Shown in pieces: positions 35,887 through 45,511 of a DNA stretch of 64,000 nucleotides. The translations under genes were made by a program, and so were the position numbers. Location: the NCBI GenBank assembly GCA_014302835.1, contig CP060294.1, positions 4,117,067-4,181,066 of the forward strand, read 5' to 3'. The notes under the pieces are model-generated. The model searched no databases. It was not told the DNA's origin and saw only the letters and a program-made list of their open reading frames with translations. Origin of the DNA: Pedobacter sp. PAMC26386 (GTDB taxonomy: Bacteria; Bacteroidota; Bacteroidia; Sphingobacteriales; Sphingobacteriaceae). Every line of letters begins with the position of its first letter. Positions within the stretch are counted from its first letter, which is position 1.

Positions 35887-38800
35887 ATGAAAAAAACTCT
35901 ACTCTTAATCTTATTGTATTCAGCCTTATTTTTCCCGGCAACGATCTTTGCACAGATCACTCGCTGGGATTTTACAGGCCCCGGTATGTTAAATACCTCT
36001 ACAGCCGCTTACGCTGATCCCGGCCTGTCCTCAACCCCCATATTAACCCGGGCAGGAATAGTGGTTGAAAGCCAGGCCATCAATTCTTTTCGCACAACCA
36101 AATTTGCAAAAATACCGATTGCAGTAACGAATCCTGATTATTTTCAGTTTACACTTTCTGCGGCAAGCGGAAAAAAACTTTCCTTATCCACAATTGACGC
36201 GACCTATCACGGTACCCAAACTTATTGTGCAGCACCTGGTGGTGCATTAAACCAATTTGCCTATAGCTTGAATGGTGAGCCATTCACCTTAATTGGTACA
36301 CCTACCGTAGTCACAAAAACAGATGGTACTCCTAAAAGTGTATTTCCAACTATTGATCTGTCAACTATAGCCGCTTTGCAAAATATACCTTCCACTACTA
36401 TCGTCACGTTTCGCTATTACGCCAGCGGACAGACAACTACTGGTGGGTGGGGATTTTACACACCTGATCTGGATAGGAATCAAGGTCTTAAAATTGGTGG
36501 TATACTTACAGACAATGGAGCAAATACTCAACCAGTTAACGCCTCAGGTTATCCTAAAGTTAATAACATCACCCCTTCTTCTATAGATCTGTTAAGTAAT
36601 ATCAATGTAGCAGGAACAACTTACTATACCTTAATCCCCGCAACAGGAACAGCTCCGGCTACCACTGCCCAGGTTAAAAATGGTCTGGATGGAAACGGAA
36701 GCCCTGCTTTCAAATCAGGTTCTTTAACAAATACGGCAAATTTAGATGCGGTCCTGACGCTAAATGGATTAAGTAGCACTACGGCTTATAAACTTTATGT
36801 GGTATCGGCAGATTCTGCTACTCCCCCTAATCTTCAAACTACATTTACGACTATCAATGCAGTAACAGCAGCGCCTCAGGATTTAACACCTCCGGTCTTT
36901 GTCACAGGTTATCCTAAAGTAAATACAATCACCTCCAGCTCACTTAATCTGCTAAGTAATATCAATGAAGCCGGAACAACTTATTATGTCTTAATTCCTG
37001 CTACGGGAGCAGCACCAACTACGCCAACTCAGGTTAAAAATGGCCTGGATGGTACAGGAAGTCCTGCTTTTAAAACTGGTTCTTTCACTAATACTGCAAA
37101 TATGGAGGCTTCTGTAAGTATTAACAGTTTAAATTCCTCTACAGCATACATCCTCTATGTGGTTGCCGCTGATGCAGCAACCACTCCAAATCTTCAAGCT
37201 ACAGTTACTACAGTAAATGCAACTACTATTGGTAAACCATTAGTCAACTCACCAATTATTATCAGTCAATATTATGAAGGTACATCTGTAAATAAATGGA
37301 TTGAATTGACCAATCTTGGGAATACACCATTGAATACAGCTTCTCCTCAATTAAAGCTAGCTTTATATAATATATCGGGAGACGCCGGGCCAATTAACAT
37401 TACTGCCACCCCATCTCAGACAGTCGACCTGAATGTGATTATTCCTGCTCAGGGATCTGTACTTATCGGGAATACTGGTAATGGCGGTGAAGTACCTTAT
37501 TTAACTGCTGCAAGTGCAGCCCAAACCAGTAATACCGTAATTAATTTTAATGGAAATGATGGTGTTGCTATCTTAGATGCATCCAACAACATCATTGATG
37601 CCTTTGGACAGGGTGTAAATGCAAAAGATGTTTCTTACGTTAGAAATATAACTGTCACTGCGCCAAGCCCGGTATTTATTGCCGGCGACTGGACAAGATT
37701 ACCCTTATCCATTGTTCAAAATGCCATTGATGATGATGACCTGAATAGCTTAGGCGTACATTTCCCTCCTAACTTATCTCCTTGTGCAGCACCAACAGTA
37801 GCGCCAACTACATTAGCCTTTAGCGCAGTTACTACGAATAGTATTACAGCAAGCTTCACTACTTCTACAGATGCCAATGAATACCTCGTGATCCGTAGTA
37901 CAAGTAATAGCCTAACTGTACTTCCACAAGACGGAACAACTTACAATGCCGGAACTGCGATAGGCGGAGGAATTGTTGCCGGGAGGATAGTAAATAACAA
38001 TCTGGTTGACAACAATTTACTAAGCTCTACTAAATACTATTATTTCATTTTTCCGCTAAATAATATTTCCTGTACCGGCGGGCCAAAATACCTGACAACA
38101 AATTATCTGACAGGAACCCAGACCACAAAAACTTTAGCGGCATGTGCCACACCAGCAAATCAACCTGCCAATTTCACAATTACCTCTTCAAACTACAATT
38201 TTGTTCAGGCCAGCTATACACTGGCAAATGATGCTGATGAATATCTTGTAGTCATGAGTACTAGTAATTCTCTTACTGCCAACCCAGTGAACCAAACAGT
38301 CTACAATATTGGTGATCAGATTGGCGGTGGTATTGTAATCAAAAGAGGCACGGGCAACAGTTTTATAAGAAACGGTCTGGCACAAAACACGACCTACTAT
38401 TTTTACATTTTTGCCTTGAACAGCAGCTGTAGTGGTGGACCTTTATATTTAACCGCAGCCCCGCTAACCGGCATTCAGAAAACAGGCATTTTAGATGCCG
38501 ATAACCTGAACTTTTATTATGGAAACCTGCATAGCCATAGCAGCTATTCTGATGGGAATAAAGACGACACAAAGAAAACCCCTAAAGAAGATTATGAGTT
38601 TGCTAAAAATTCCATGAAAATGGACTTCTTAGGGATCTCTGAGCATAACCATACACAAGCAGGAATGTCACTGGCCAACTGGAAACCCGGTATTGAAGCG
38701 GCAAAGAATGCAACAACATCAACTTTCCTGGCGCTTCACGGAATGGAGTGGGGAGTAATTAGCGGGGGTGGTCACGTAATTGTTTATGGCATCGATTCAT

Positions 38801-41088
38801 TGATTGGCTGGGAACCAGGTGAAAACCAAATCTACGTACCTAAAAGTACCTATACAGGCAAGACAGGTTTATTCAATATCATCAACCGTCATGGCCTGAA
38901 TGCGATTGCAACACTTGCACATCCTAATACGACAGATTACAATAATATCTCGGCCACTTATGATATCAGTGCAGACAGTGCGATAGTTGGTGCAGCCTTA
39001 GAAAGCGGGCCTGCATTTTCAACGAATATCACTTATTCTGACCCTGCAAGTTCAATGAGTTATTTAAGTTATTATAACCGAATGCTTGCCAGAGGATATC
39101 ACCTTGGCGCAACCATAGATCATGACAATCATAATTTAACTTTTGGCCGTCATACCCGCGCAAGGCTTGTTGTTTTAGCACCTGCCCTTACCGAGAATGA
39201 CTTATTTGATGCGATGAAGAAAATGCGTTTCTATGCATCAGAAGATTCTGCGGCCAAAGTTACCTTCCTGCTGAATAAAGAACCTATTGGCAGTGTCTTT
39301 ACGGGAGCAGGTGTTCCTGAAATTTCTGTGAATACAGGAACGACCAGCCCCGTTACCAGTATTAAACTATTCTATGGTACACCAGGAAACGGTACTAATC
39401 CAGTTCAGGTTACCAGCAGCACTAGCGGGACATTAAGCTTTACCCATGATGGCTTAGCAAACCTAACCACAGGATACTACTATGCTGATATTGTGGAAGC
39501 AGACGGCAGCAGAATTATCACTTCTCCAATCTGGTATAGCCGTGATGATAGTTACGTTAAAAAGACACAGACTATTACCTTTATCCCGGAAAGAAGTGCT
39601 ACTTATGGAGATCCTGATCTTGAAATTGGGGCAAGCAGTGATAATCCTGCTATCAAATTAACCTATACCAGCAGTGATCCTAAAAAGGCTACTGTAACGG
39701 ATGGTAAAATCCAGATTCTTAACACTGGTAAAGTTACCATCACGACAAGTCAGAAGGGTGATGCTTACTTTAGTGCGGCTGCAAAACAACAAATACTGAC
39801 CATAATTCCAAAATCAATCTTTGTTAAGGCAGAGGCCAAACAGAAGTTAACAGGTACTTCAGATCCGGCATTAACCTATACAACAACCTCCACATTACTG
39901 GGCACAGCTGCTTTTACTGGAAATCTGACCAGAGATGCGGGCGAAAATCCAGGAAATTACACGATCAGTCGGGGTACATTGGCATTAGACACCAATTACC
40001 TGATCAATTATACTCCTGCTACTTTACAAATTATAGCAAGACCTTCTGGTAACCTGAGTGGAGACATTAGTACAAGCGTAAATTCACCCTCACCAGTCAT
40101 TACCTTCACTGCAAAAACTGGCACTGCACCTTTTACTTTTACGTATACGATCAACGCAGGTCCAGAACAGACGGTAACTTCGACAGGGAATACAGCTTCG
40201 GTAACTGTTCCAACTTCAACAGCAGGAATATTCACTTATACACTGACCAACATCAAGGATGTTAACAGTAGTGAAGTTCAAAATGTATCTTCAACAGTTA
40301 CTATACGCCCATTACCAACAGCGATGATTACAGGTACAGGACCAGTATGTGTAAACGGATTATCACCAACAATCACCTTTACTGGTGCAGCAGGTACAGC
40401 TCCTTACACTTTTAGCTATACGCTTAATGGCAGCAGTAAAACGATAACGACGAATACAACTATCGCTACAATAAAAGCACCAGTAAACAATTCAGGTATA
40501 TTTACCTATACTTTATTGAGCGTAACCGATGCTTATGGAGCACAGTCTCAGACAGGAAGTGCAGTGATTACAATTAATGAATTGCCTCTGGTACAAATCA
40601 TCAGTGATAAAGGCGAAAACATTTCTAAAGGAGATGTCTTACAACTAACAGCAACTGGCGGTGTAAGATACAGCTGGACTGGAAGCGAGATCCTGGCCGG
40701 ACAAAATAGCGCCACCTTAACTATCAGACCAAAGCAAAGCGGTACTTATAAAGTATCTGTAATGAACATCAGTGGCTGTAGTACAGATCAAACCATCAAT
40801 ATCACTGTCAACGATGACTATAAGCTGGAAGCAGGGACTTTAGTCACTCCTAATGGCGACGGTATCAATGATAAGTTCGTGATTAAGAATATCGATTATT
40901 ATCCAAACAATACGCTAAAAATATTTGATAAAGCCGGACGTGTGTTCTATACCAAACATGCCTATGCCAACGATTGGGATGGAACCCTGAACGGCAGTGC
41001 CCTAACAGCAGGCACCTATTACTACATTCTGGATCTGGGGCCTGGTTTAGGCACTAAGAAAGGTTATATCAATATTTTAAGAGACTAA
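35887..41088 (+). CDS. Giant T9SS-exported protein with lamin-tail, PHP phosphoesterase, MBG and type B sorting domains
   Basis: The 1733 residues are laid out as follows. A signal peptide covers 1-22. A beta domain is followed by two near-identical Ig-like repeats, each about 122 residues (from about 217 and 339, GYPKVNNITPSS / GYPKVNTITSSS). A lamin-tail-like domain spans about 454-620 (IIISQYYEGTSVNKWIELTNLGN), then two fibronectin-like repeats cover about 636-870. A PHP/CehA-like metal hydrolase spans about 873-1215, with HSHSSYSDGN, GISEHNH, LAHPNT and DHDNHN. MBG and Ig-like repeats run to about 1650, and the type B C-terminal domain begins at TPNGDGINDKF. It is exported by T9SS to the surface. 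It is followed by porP/sprF. Confidence 0.88.
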   Translation: MKKTLLLILLYSALFFPATIFAQITRWDFTGPGMLNTSTAAYADPGLSSTPILTRAGIVVESQAINSFRTTKFAKIPIAVTNPDYFQFTLSAASGKKLSLSTIDATYHGTQTYCAAPGGALNQFAYSLNGEPFTLIGTPTVVTKTDGTPKSVFPTIDLSTIAALQNIPSTTIVTFRYYASGQTTTGGWGFYTPDLDRNQGLKIGGILTDNGANTQPVNASGYPKVNNITPSSIDLLSNINVAGTTYYTLIPATGTAPATTAQVKNGLDGNGSPAFKSGSLTNTANLDAVLTLNGLSSTTAYKLYVVSADSATPPNLQTTFTTINAVTAAPQDLTPPVFVTGYPKVNTITSSSLNLLSNINEAGTTYYVLIPATGAAPTTPTQVKNGLDGTGSPAFKTGSFTNTANMEASVSINSLNSSTAYILYVVAADAATTPNLQATVTTVNATTIGKPLVNSPIIISQYYEGTSVNKWIELTNLGNTPLNTASPQLKLALYNISGDAGPINITATPSQTVDLNVIIPAQGSVLIGNTGNGGEVPYLTAASAAQTSNTVINFNGNDGVAILDASNNIIDAFGQGVNAKDVSYVRNITVTAPSPVFIAGDWTRLPLSIVQNAIDDDDLNSLGVHFPPNLSPCAAPTVAPTTLAFSAVTTNSITASFTTSTDANEYLVIRSTSNSLTVLPQDGTTYNAGTAIGGGIVAGRIVNNNLVDNNLLSSTKYYYFIFPLNNISCTGGPKYLTTNYLTGTQTTKTLAACATPANQPANFTITSSNYNFVQASYTLANDADEYLVVMSTSNSLTANPVNQTVYNIGDQIGGGIVIKRGTGNSFIRNGLAQNTTYYFYIFALNSSCSGGPLYLTAAPLTGIQKTGILDADNLNFYYGNLHSHSSYSDGNKDDTKKTPKEDYEFAKNSMKMDFLGISEHNHTQAGMSLANWKPGIEAAKNATTSTFLALHGMEWGVISGGGHVIVYGIDSLIGWEPGENQIYVPKSTYTGKTGLFNIINRHGLNAIATLAHPNTTDYNNISATYDISADSAIVGAALESGPAFSTNITYSDPASSMSYLSYYNRMLARGYHLGATIDHDNHNLTFGRHTRARLVVLAPALTENDLFDAMKKMRFYASEDSAAKVTFLLNKEPIGSVFTGAGVPEISVNTGTTSPVTSIKLFYGTPGNGTNPVQVTSSTSGTLSFTHDGLANLTTGYYYADIVEADGSRIITSPIWYSRDDSYVKKTQTITFIPERSATYGDPDLEIGASSDNPAIKLTYTSSDPKKATVTDGKIQILNTGKVTITTSQKGDAYFSAAAKQQILTIIPKSIFVKAEAKQKLTGTSDPALTYTTTSTLLGTAAFTGNLTRDAGENPGNYTISRGTLALDTNYLINYTPATLQIIARPSGNLSGDISTSVNSPSPVITFTAKTGTAPFTFTYTINAGPEQTVTSTGNTASVTVPTSTAGIFTYTLTNIKDVNSSEVQNVSSTVTIRPLPTAMITGTGPVCVNGLSPTITFTGAAGTAPYTFSYTLNGSSKTITTNTTIATIKAPVNNSGIFTYTLLSVTDAYGAQSQTGSAVITINELPLVQIISDKGENISKGDVLQLTATGGVRYSWTGSEILAGQNSATLTIRPKQSGTYKVSVMNISGCSTDQTINITVNDDYKLEAGTLVTPNGDGINDKFVIKNIDYYPNNTLKIFDKAGRVFYTKHAYANDWDGTLNGSALTAGTYYYILDLGPGLGTKKGYINILRD

Positions 41089-41099
41089 TTTACTGAAAC

Positions 41100-42017
41100 A
41101 TGAGATTAATTATATATACAAAGCAAATTAGCCGTATTACCCTGTGTTTATTTGCTGTTACAGTTTTATTTTTAAATACAGCGAAAGGTCAGATACTACC
41201 GCTCAATGCCCAATACTTCCAAAATAAGTATTTTGCGAATCCATCTATGGCGGGGATAAACAGCGGTTTGAATATCAATGCAAGTTTACGCAAACAATGG
41301 TCTAACATCCCTGGCGCACCATTAACACAGGGGATTACTTTAGATCAGCAATTAAATAAAGTTGGCCTGGGGATCAATGTCTATAACGAAAAAGCAGGAG
41401 GCATACAGTTCACCAAAGCAATGGCTACTTTTGCTTATCATTTACCATTGAACGATGATGATCAGAAACTGAACTTTGGTATATCTTTCGGTACAAGCCG
41501 GGAAAGATTCGATAGAAACAGTGTGCAAAATAGTGATGGCAATGATCCGTCTATAGCCCGTTTTAATGATAAAGGCTATTACTTTGATGGGGATTTCGGT
41601 GCATCCTATACTTCTAACGGGTTAAACATCGAAGGTACATTACCTAATATGCGATCGGTTCTTAGAAAAGATGATGTGAATTATGCTGATAAACCTACAT
41701 TTTACACGGCGATTAGCTATAAACTTGCGTTTGGCAGTGGTATGGATGGGGTTAATTTAGAACCCAAAGCTGTATTCAGAGGCATTAAGAACTATAAAAA
41801 CTTATGGGATGCTGGTGTGAATGCCAATTTTGCCGATGATAAATTATCGGTGATGGGCATGTATCACAGTACAGAAAACGCCACTGTAGGCTTTGGGATC
41901 AATTACCTAAAGAGCTTATATATCATGGCCTATTACAATACTGCGACATCTGCATTAAAAGGTTATACCGGAGGAGATTTCGAAATCAACCTTCGTTTCA
42001 ACATAGGAAAAAAATAA
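41100..42017 (+). CDS. PorP/SprF-family type IX secretion outer-membrane protein
   Basis: The 305-residue protein has a signal region up to about residue 30 (TAKGQILPLNAQYFQNKYFANPSMAG, the family opening) and a predicted beta barrel ending NLRFNIGKK. PorP/SprF proteins work with T9SS, and one is usually encoded immediately after a cargo protein with a type B sorting domain, as here with 11 bp between them. A strong terminator follows. The pair forms an exported cargo-partner module. Confidence 0.92.
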   Translation: MRLIIYTKQISRITLCLFAVTVLFLNTAKGQILPLNAQYFQNKYFANPSMAGINSGLNINASLRKQWSNIPGAPLTQGITLDQQLNKVGLGINVYNEKAGGIQFTKAMATFAYHLPLNDDDQKLNFGISFGTSRERFDRNSVQNSDGNDPSIARFNDKGYYFDGDFGASYTSNGLNIEGTLPNMRSVLRKDDVNYADKPTFYTAISYKLAFGSGMDGVNLEPKAVFRGIKNYKNLWDAGVNANFADDKLSVMGMYHSTENATVGFGINYLKSLYIMAYYNTATSALKGYTGGDFEINLRFNIGKK

Positions 42018-42035
42018 CACTTAGATTGCGATGAC

Positions 42036-42071
42036 AACCCGGCTGGATATTTATTCAGCCGGGTTTTTTAT
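42036..42071 (+). terminator. Terminator after porP/sprF
   Basis: AACCCGGCTG (42036-42045) pairs with CAGCCGGGTT (42056-42065), a perfect 10-bp stem followed by TTTTTT. Confidence 0.92.
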
Positions 42072-42093
42072 GGATTGCTCAACAGCAATTTAG

Positions 42094-42825
42094 CTATTGT
42101 GCAACAGAAGTCACGTGGCTATAATCTTTAACTACTGTATTTAAAAAAGCCAGTTCATGCATACCTACTGGTAAACTTACCGCTAATCGTGCTTTTATTT
42201 GATCAGACATCGCATACACCAGCTCATAGTGGGCAGTCTTATAATAGGTCTCCAGCACTTCATGAATCAATTCCATATCATGGTCGTTTAACTGATGAAC
42301 ATTGCTAAAAACAGGAATATATTCTTCTTGTACGGGTGCAAACGCAATCTGGTCAATTGTTGTCCGTCCTACAGTTTTGATTACAGTAGTTCCCGCTACC
42401 AGGTCACCAATCCGTTGGTTACGTTCGGATAAAGCAACACAAAGTAAGCCGCCTATCTGCCCCGTAAGCCAAAAATCAACCAGCCTGAATAACCAGCGGA
42501 TAAAACTTTGTCCAATACTCGCTTGTCCGCCATCAAGGCTGACGACCTTAATTTTCATTAATTTCTTTCCCGGACTTTGCCCCTTGAAAAAAATCTCACA
42601 AATCAGGTGATAAAAGACATGGACTACCGCATAAATGATTATCAACCCAATAAAGAAAGTCTTTTCGGTACTTTTCGGCGTTAATCCGCTAAACAACAGA
42701 AACAATAAACCTACACCAGTCAGCACACCAAAGTCTATCATTCTAGCCGCTATACGTTCGCCCAAACCACCTATAGGATAGTCTATATCTACATGCTGGC
42801 TTGTATTTACTTTTATTGTTTCCAT
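42094..42825 (-). CDS. RDD-family membrane protein
   Basis: ATG 42825 (METIKVNTSQHVDIDYPIGG) is the start. A TTG three codons upstream is unlikely because a TATATTTG -7 box (42832-42839, minus strand) overlaps it, which leaves only 6 bp of leader. The 243-residue protein has the RDD region GERIAARMIDFGVLTGVG, helices near 30-75 and 110-130, and the conserved SPGKKLMKIKVVSLDGG. A cytoplasmic tail follows. It is divergent from the SpoIIM gene and belongs to the same conserved cluster. Confidence 0.9.
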   Translation of the reverse strand: METIKVNTSQHVDIDYPIGGLGERIAARMIDFGVLTGVGLLFLLFSGLTPKSTEKTFFIGLIIIYAVVHVFYHLICEIFFKGQSPGKKLMKIKVVSLDGGQASIGQSFIRWLFRLVDFWLTGQIGGLLCVALSERNQRIGDLVAGTTVIKTVGRTTIDQIAFAPVQEEYIPVFSNVHQLNDHDMELIHEVLETYYKTAHYELVYAMSDQIKARLAVSLPVGMHELAFLNTVVKDYSHVTSVAQ

Positions 42826-42874
42826 AAAGTTCAAATATAATATTGATATTTAATTAATTATTGCAAAATCACTT

Positions 42875-42906
42875 TTTGTCAGTATTTTAACAGAAAATTA
42901 GATTCG
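42875..42906 (+). promoter_or_regulatory. Possible promoter of the SpoIIM-DUF58 operon
   Basis: TTTG (42875-42878), 20 bp, TAGATTCG (42899-42906; one mismatch to TAnnTTTG). The ATG at 42909 follows after only 2 bp, implying a very short or absent leader. Confidence 0.5.
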
Positions 42907-42908
42907 AC

Positions 42909-43868
42909 ATGAGGGAGGCTTTGTTCGTTAAACAGAATTCTGAAAAATGGAAGACCTATGAGCGTTCTCCTGCGACCAGCCCTGATGAAGTAGCTGATCG
43001 TTTCATAGATATTACCAATGATCTTTCCTATGCTAAAACATTCTATCCGAAATCTAAAACTACTTCCTATTTAAATGGATTAGCCTCTACCCTGCATCAG
43101 TCAATTTACAAGAATAAAAAAGAAGACAGCAACCGGTTTGTTCATTTCTGGAAATTTGAACTACCCCTGCTTTTTTATACCTACCGTCTGCAAATACTTT
43201 ATGCATTTCTTTTCTTTACCATTTCTGCTTCAATAGGGGCACTGTCGGCCAAATACGATGATCATTTTATCAGACAGATCATGGGTGACAGCTATGTGAA
43301 TATGACCAATGAGAACATTACCAAAGGTGACCCTTTTGGAGTTTATAAAAAAGAGTCTCCAGCTCCTATGTTTTTTTCAATCGCTGCGAATAACATTTAT
43401 GTGTCACTACTAATGTTTGTCAGCGGTATATTTTTATCTATCGGCCCCATTTTCTACTTGCTGCAAAATGGGATTATGCTTGGTTCTTTTGAATATTATT
43501 TTTTCAGCAGAGGCCTGGGAATAGAATCTATCCTGGTCATCTGGATTCATGGTACTTTAGAAATCTCTGCTATTATTCTTGCCGGAGCTGCCGGACTTGT
43601 ATTGGGATACGGTCTTCTCTTCCCAAAAACATATACTCGTTTTCAAGCTTTTAAAAAAAGCGCTAAAGATGGAACTAAAATCGCATTAGGACTGGTTCCC
43701 ATCCTCTTAGTCGCTGCTTTTTTTGAGGGTTTTATTACCCGGCATACAGAAATGCCTGTATGGCTCAGTATAACGATTTTAGGGGCGTCCCTTTTATTTA
43801 TCATCTGGTACGTAATTCTCTATCCATTAATCCTTTCGAAACGTAATCAATCCCATAACAATGTCTGA
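42909..43868 (+). CDS. SpoIIM-family (DUF95) membrane protein
   Basis: The 319-residue protein has an N-terminal cytoplasmic part (MREALFVKQNSEKWKTYE to about 75) and then five to six membrane helices. The family motif NGIMLGSFEYYFFSRGLGIESILVIWIHGTLEISAIILAGAAGLVLGYGLLFP lies near 190-240. The sporulation name is historical; Bacteroidota do not sporulate. In this cluster it is the first gene of a MoxR-DUF58 operon and overlaps the next gene by 8 bp. Confidence 0.92.
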   Translation: MREALFVKQNSEKWKTYERSPATSPDEVADRFIDITNDLSYAKTFYPKSKTTSYLNGLASTLHQSIYKNKKEDSNRFVHFWKFELPLLFYTYRLQILYAFLFFTISASIGALSAKYDDHFIRQIMGDSYVNMTNENITKGDPFGVYKKESPAPMFFSIAANNIYVSLLMFVSGIFLSIGPIFYLLQNGIMLGSFEYYFFSRGLGIESILVIWIHGTLEISAIILAGAAGLVLGYGLLFPKTYTRFQAFKKSAKDGTKIALGLVPILLVAAFFEGFITRHTEMPVWLSITILGASLLFIIWYVILYPLILSKRNQSHNNV

Positions 43869-44760
43869 AAAAGTAGAATTCAAAAAACTCAGAGAGTTCG
43901 GAGATATCATTAACGATACCATCCGGTTCTTCAAAGAGAACTTTAAGCCTTTAATAAAAGTCTTCTTTTATTTCTGCGGATTATTTATTGTAGCCGGAAT
44001 AATCGCATCAATTTCACAACAGCTCGGAATGAAGCAGGTATTCAGAAACATAGCTGGCATGAATAGTTATGCCGGACTACAAAATATATTTACAGTTAGC
44101 TATTTCGCTGTTGTCTTTATTGCAATGATCAATTATACCGCAATGAATATCTCTGTTATTAGTTTTATTGCCCTTTATGTAGAAAAGGGAAATGTAGCCC
44201 CCACGGTAGATGAGGTATGGGGTTACTTCAAATATTATTTTCTCCGGGTATTTGGCAGTGGTCTGCTCCTGGGAATGTTCATGACTGCTTGTTTTTGCCT
44301 TTGCTTAATCCCTGGATTCTATGTATTTCCGGCAGTTTCATTGATGATTCCAATCATGATATTTGAGAACTCCAGCCTGGGTTATGCATTTAGCCGCTCT
44401 TTCAAATTATTAAAAGAAAATTGGTGGATGACCGCAGCAACGCTATTTGTGCTTTGGATCATCGCCTATGCAACTTCGTCTCTGATGTCTTTACCCGCAA
44501 TCATCTTGACAGCGATTAGTACATTAACTAATGGGATCCAGGGATTAAGTGTGGGCGTAATTATCTTTTCTACAATTCTTCAGAGTATTTGCCAGTTTTT
44601 TCTGATTGTACCGCTTATTGGCGTCTCTCTTTGTTATTTTAATCTGTCAGAGCGCCAGAACAGCACTGGCTTAATGGAACGTATTCAACAAATGAACCAA
44701 AAAAATGACGCATTCCCGAGCCGGGATGAGAACTCCTTCCCCGGTAAAGAAGAATATTAA
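43861..44760 (+). CDS. Multi-pass membrane protein of the SpoIIM-MoxR-DUF58 operon
   Basis: The 299-residue protein starts MSEKVEFKKLREFGDIINDTIRFFKENFKPLIKVF and has about six membrane helices. The pattern is like the membrane domain of glycerophosphodiester phosphodiesterase-type or DUF4013-like proteins; I would not name it further. A polar tail (SRDENSFPGKEEY) ends it. It overlaps the SpoIIM gene and is 1 bp from the next gene, so it is tightly coupled. Confidence 0.8.
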   Translation: MSEKVEFKKLREFGDIINDTIRFFKENFKPLIKVFFYFCGLFIVAGIIASISQQLGMKQVFRNIAGMNSYAGLQNIFTVSYFAVVFIAMINYTAMNISVISFIALYVEKGNVAPTVDEVWGYFKYYFLRVFGSGLLLGMFMTACFCLCLIPGFYVFPAVSLMIPIMIFENSSLGYAFSRSFKLLKENWWMTAATLFVLWIIAYATSSLMSLPAIILTAISTLTNGIQGLSVGVIIFSTILQSICQFFLIVPLIGVSLCYFNLSERQNSTGLMERIQQMNQKNDAFPSRDENSFPGKEEY

Positions 44761-44761
44761 T

Positions 44762-45511
44762 ATGTTTAAATATCTGATCACCTTGTTGTGTTTATTTTTA
44801 ACAGTACAATCTTTCCCCGTTCATGCGCAGCAGTCTTTTCCTGTTCATACGCAGAAATCTGTACCTGTAAAAGTCAGACCGCTCAAGAGTGACAGTAGCA
44901 ATTTGCAGCTCAGAAATTTTGATGCACAGCAAATTAAGCGCTATAAAGAACAACGCGAATTCAAATACAAGGAGACAGCAGCCATAGATTATAGTTTATG
45001 GGAGAGGTTTTGGGCCTGGTTCTGGAGTCTGTTCCAAAGTATGACAAATACCAGCTATTCCATTGGTTTTTTCAGATATGTCATTATAGGTGCTTTTATT
45101 GGATTAATTGTTTTTGTGATCATTAAATTTACTGGTGTTGATTTCAGAATCTTTACAGGAAAATCAAAAGTGATAGCCGTTCCCTATGCGGAATCCGTGG
45201 ATAATATTCATGAAATAGATTTCAGGGTTGAAATAGATAAAGCAATTGGGAGTGCAAATTACAGACTCGCGGTAAGACTGATGTATTTACGTTCGTTGAA
45301 AAAACTGAATACACTTAACCTGATTAACTGGCAACCAGAAAAAACCAATCAGACTTATATCAAAGAGATTACAGATCCGCATAAAAGAGAACAATTCAGC
45401 TTGCTGACTACTCAGTTTGAATATATCTGGTATGGAGAATTCTTTATTGATCAGGAGAATTTTAACCAGGTAAAAAGCAGCTATGACCAGTTTAATTCCG
45501 AAACACGATGA
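44762..45511 (+). CDS. DUF4129-like single-pass protein of the same operon
   Basis: ATG 44762 gives a signal peptide (MFKYLITLLCLFLTVQSFPVHAQ). A duplicated short stretch (QSFPVHAQ / QSFPVHTQ) and a linker of acidic and basic residues follow. A membrane helix sits at about 104-126 (FFRYVIIGAFIGLIVFVIIKFTG), and the cytoplasmic C-terminal region YRLAVRLMYLRSLKKLNTLNLINWQPEKTNQTYI is typical of DUF4129. The stop overlaps the next gene's ATG (ATGA). The role within the MoxR system is not known. Confidence 0.8.
   Translation: MFKYLITLLCLFLTVQSFPVHAQQSFPVHTQKSVPVKVRPLKSDSSNLQLRNFDAQQIKRYKEQREFKYKETAAIDYSLWERFWAWFWSLFQSMTNTSYSIGFFRYVIIGAFIGLIVFVIIKFTGVDFRIFTGKSKVIAVPYAESVDNIHEIDFRVEIDKAIGSANYRLAVRLMYLRSLKKLNTLNLINWQPEKTNQTYIKEITDPHKREQFSLLTTQFEYIWYGEFFIDQENFNQVKSSYDQFNSETR

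Noticed and set aside
42826-42834. TTG start for the RDD gene
   Set aside because: The codon is part of a TATATTTG -7 box; the ATG at 42825 fits better.
42909-43868. Evidence for sporulation from the SpoIIM homologue
   Set aside because: SpoIIM-like proteins are common in non-sporulating bacteria with MoxR-DUF58 clusters.
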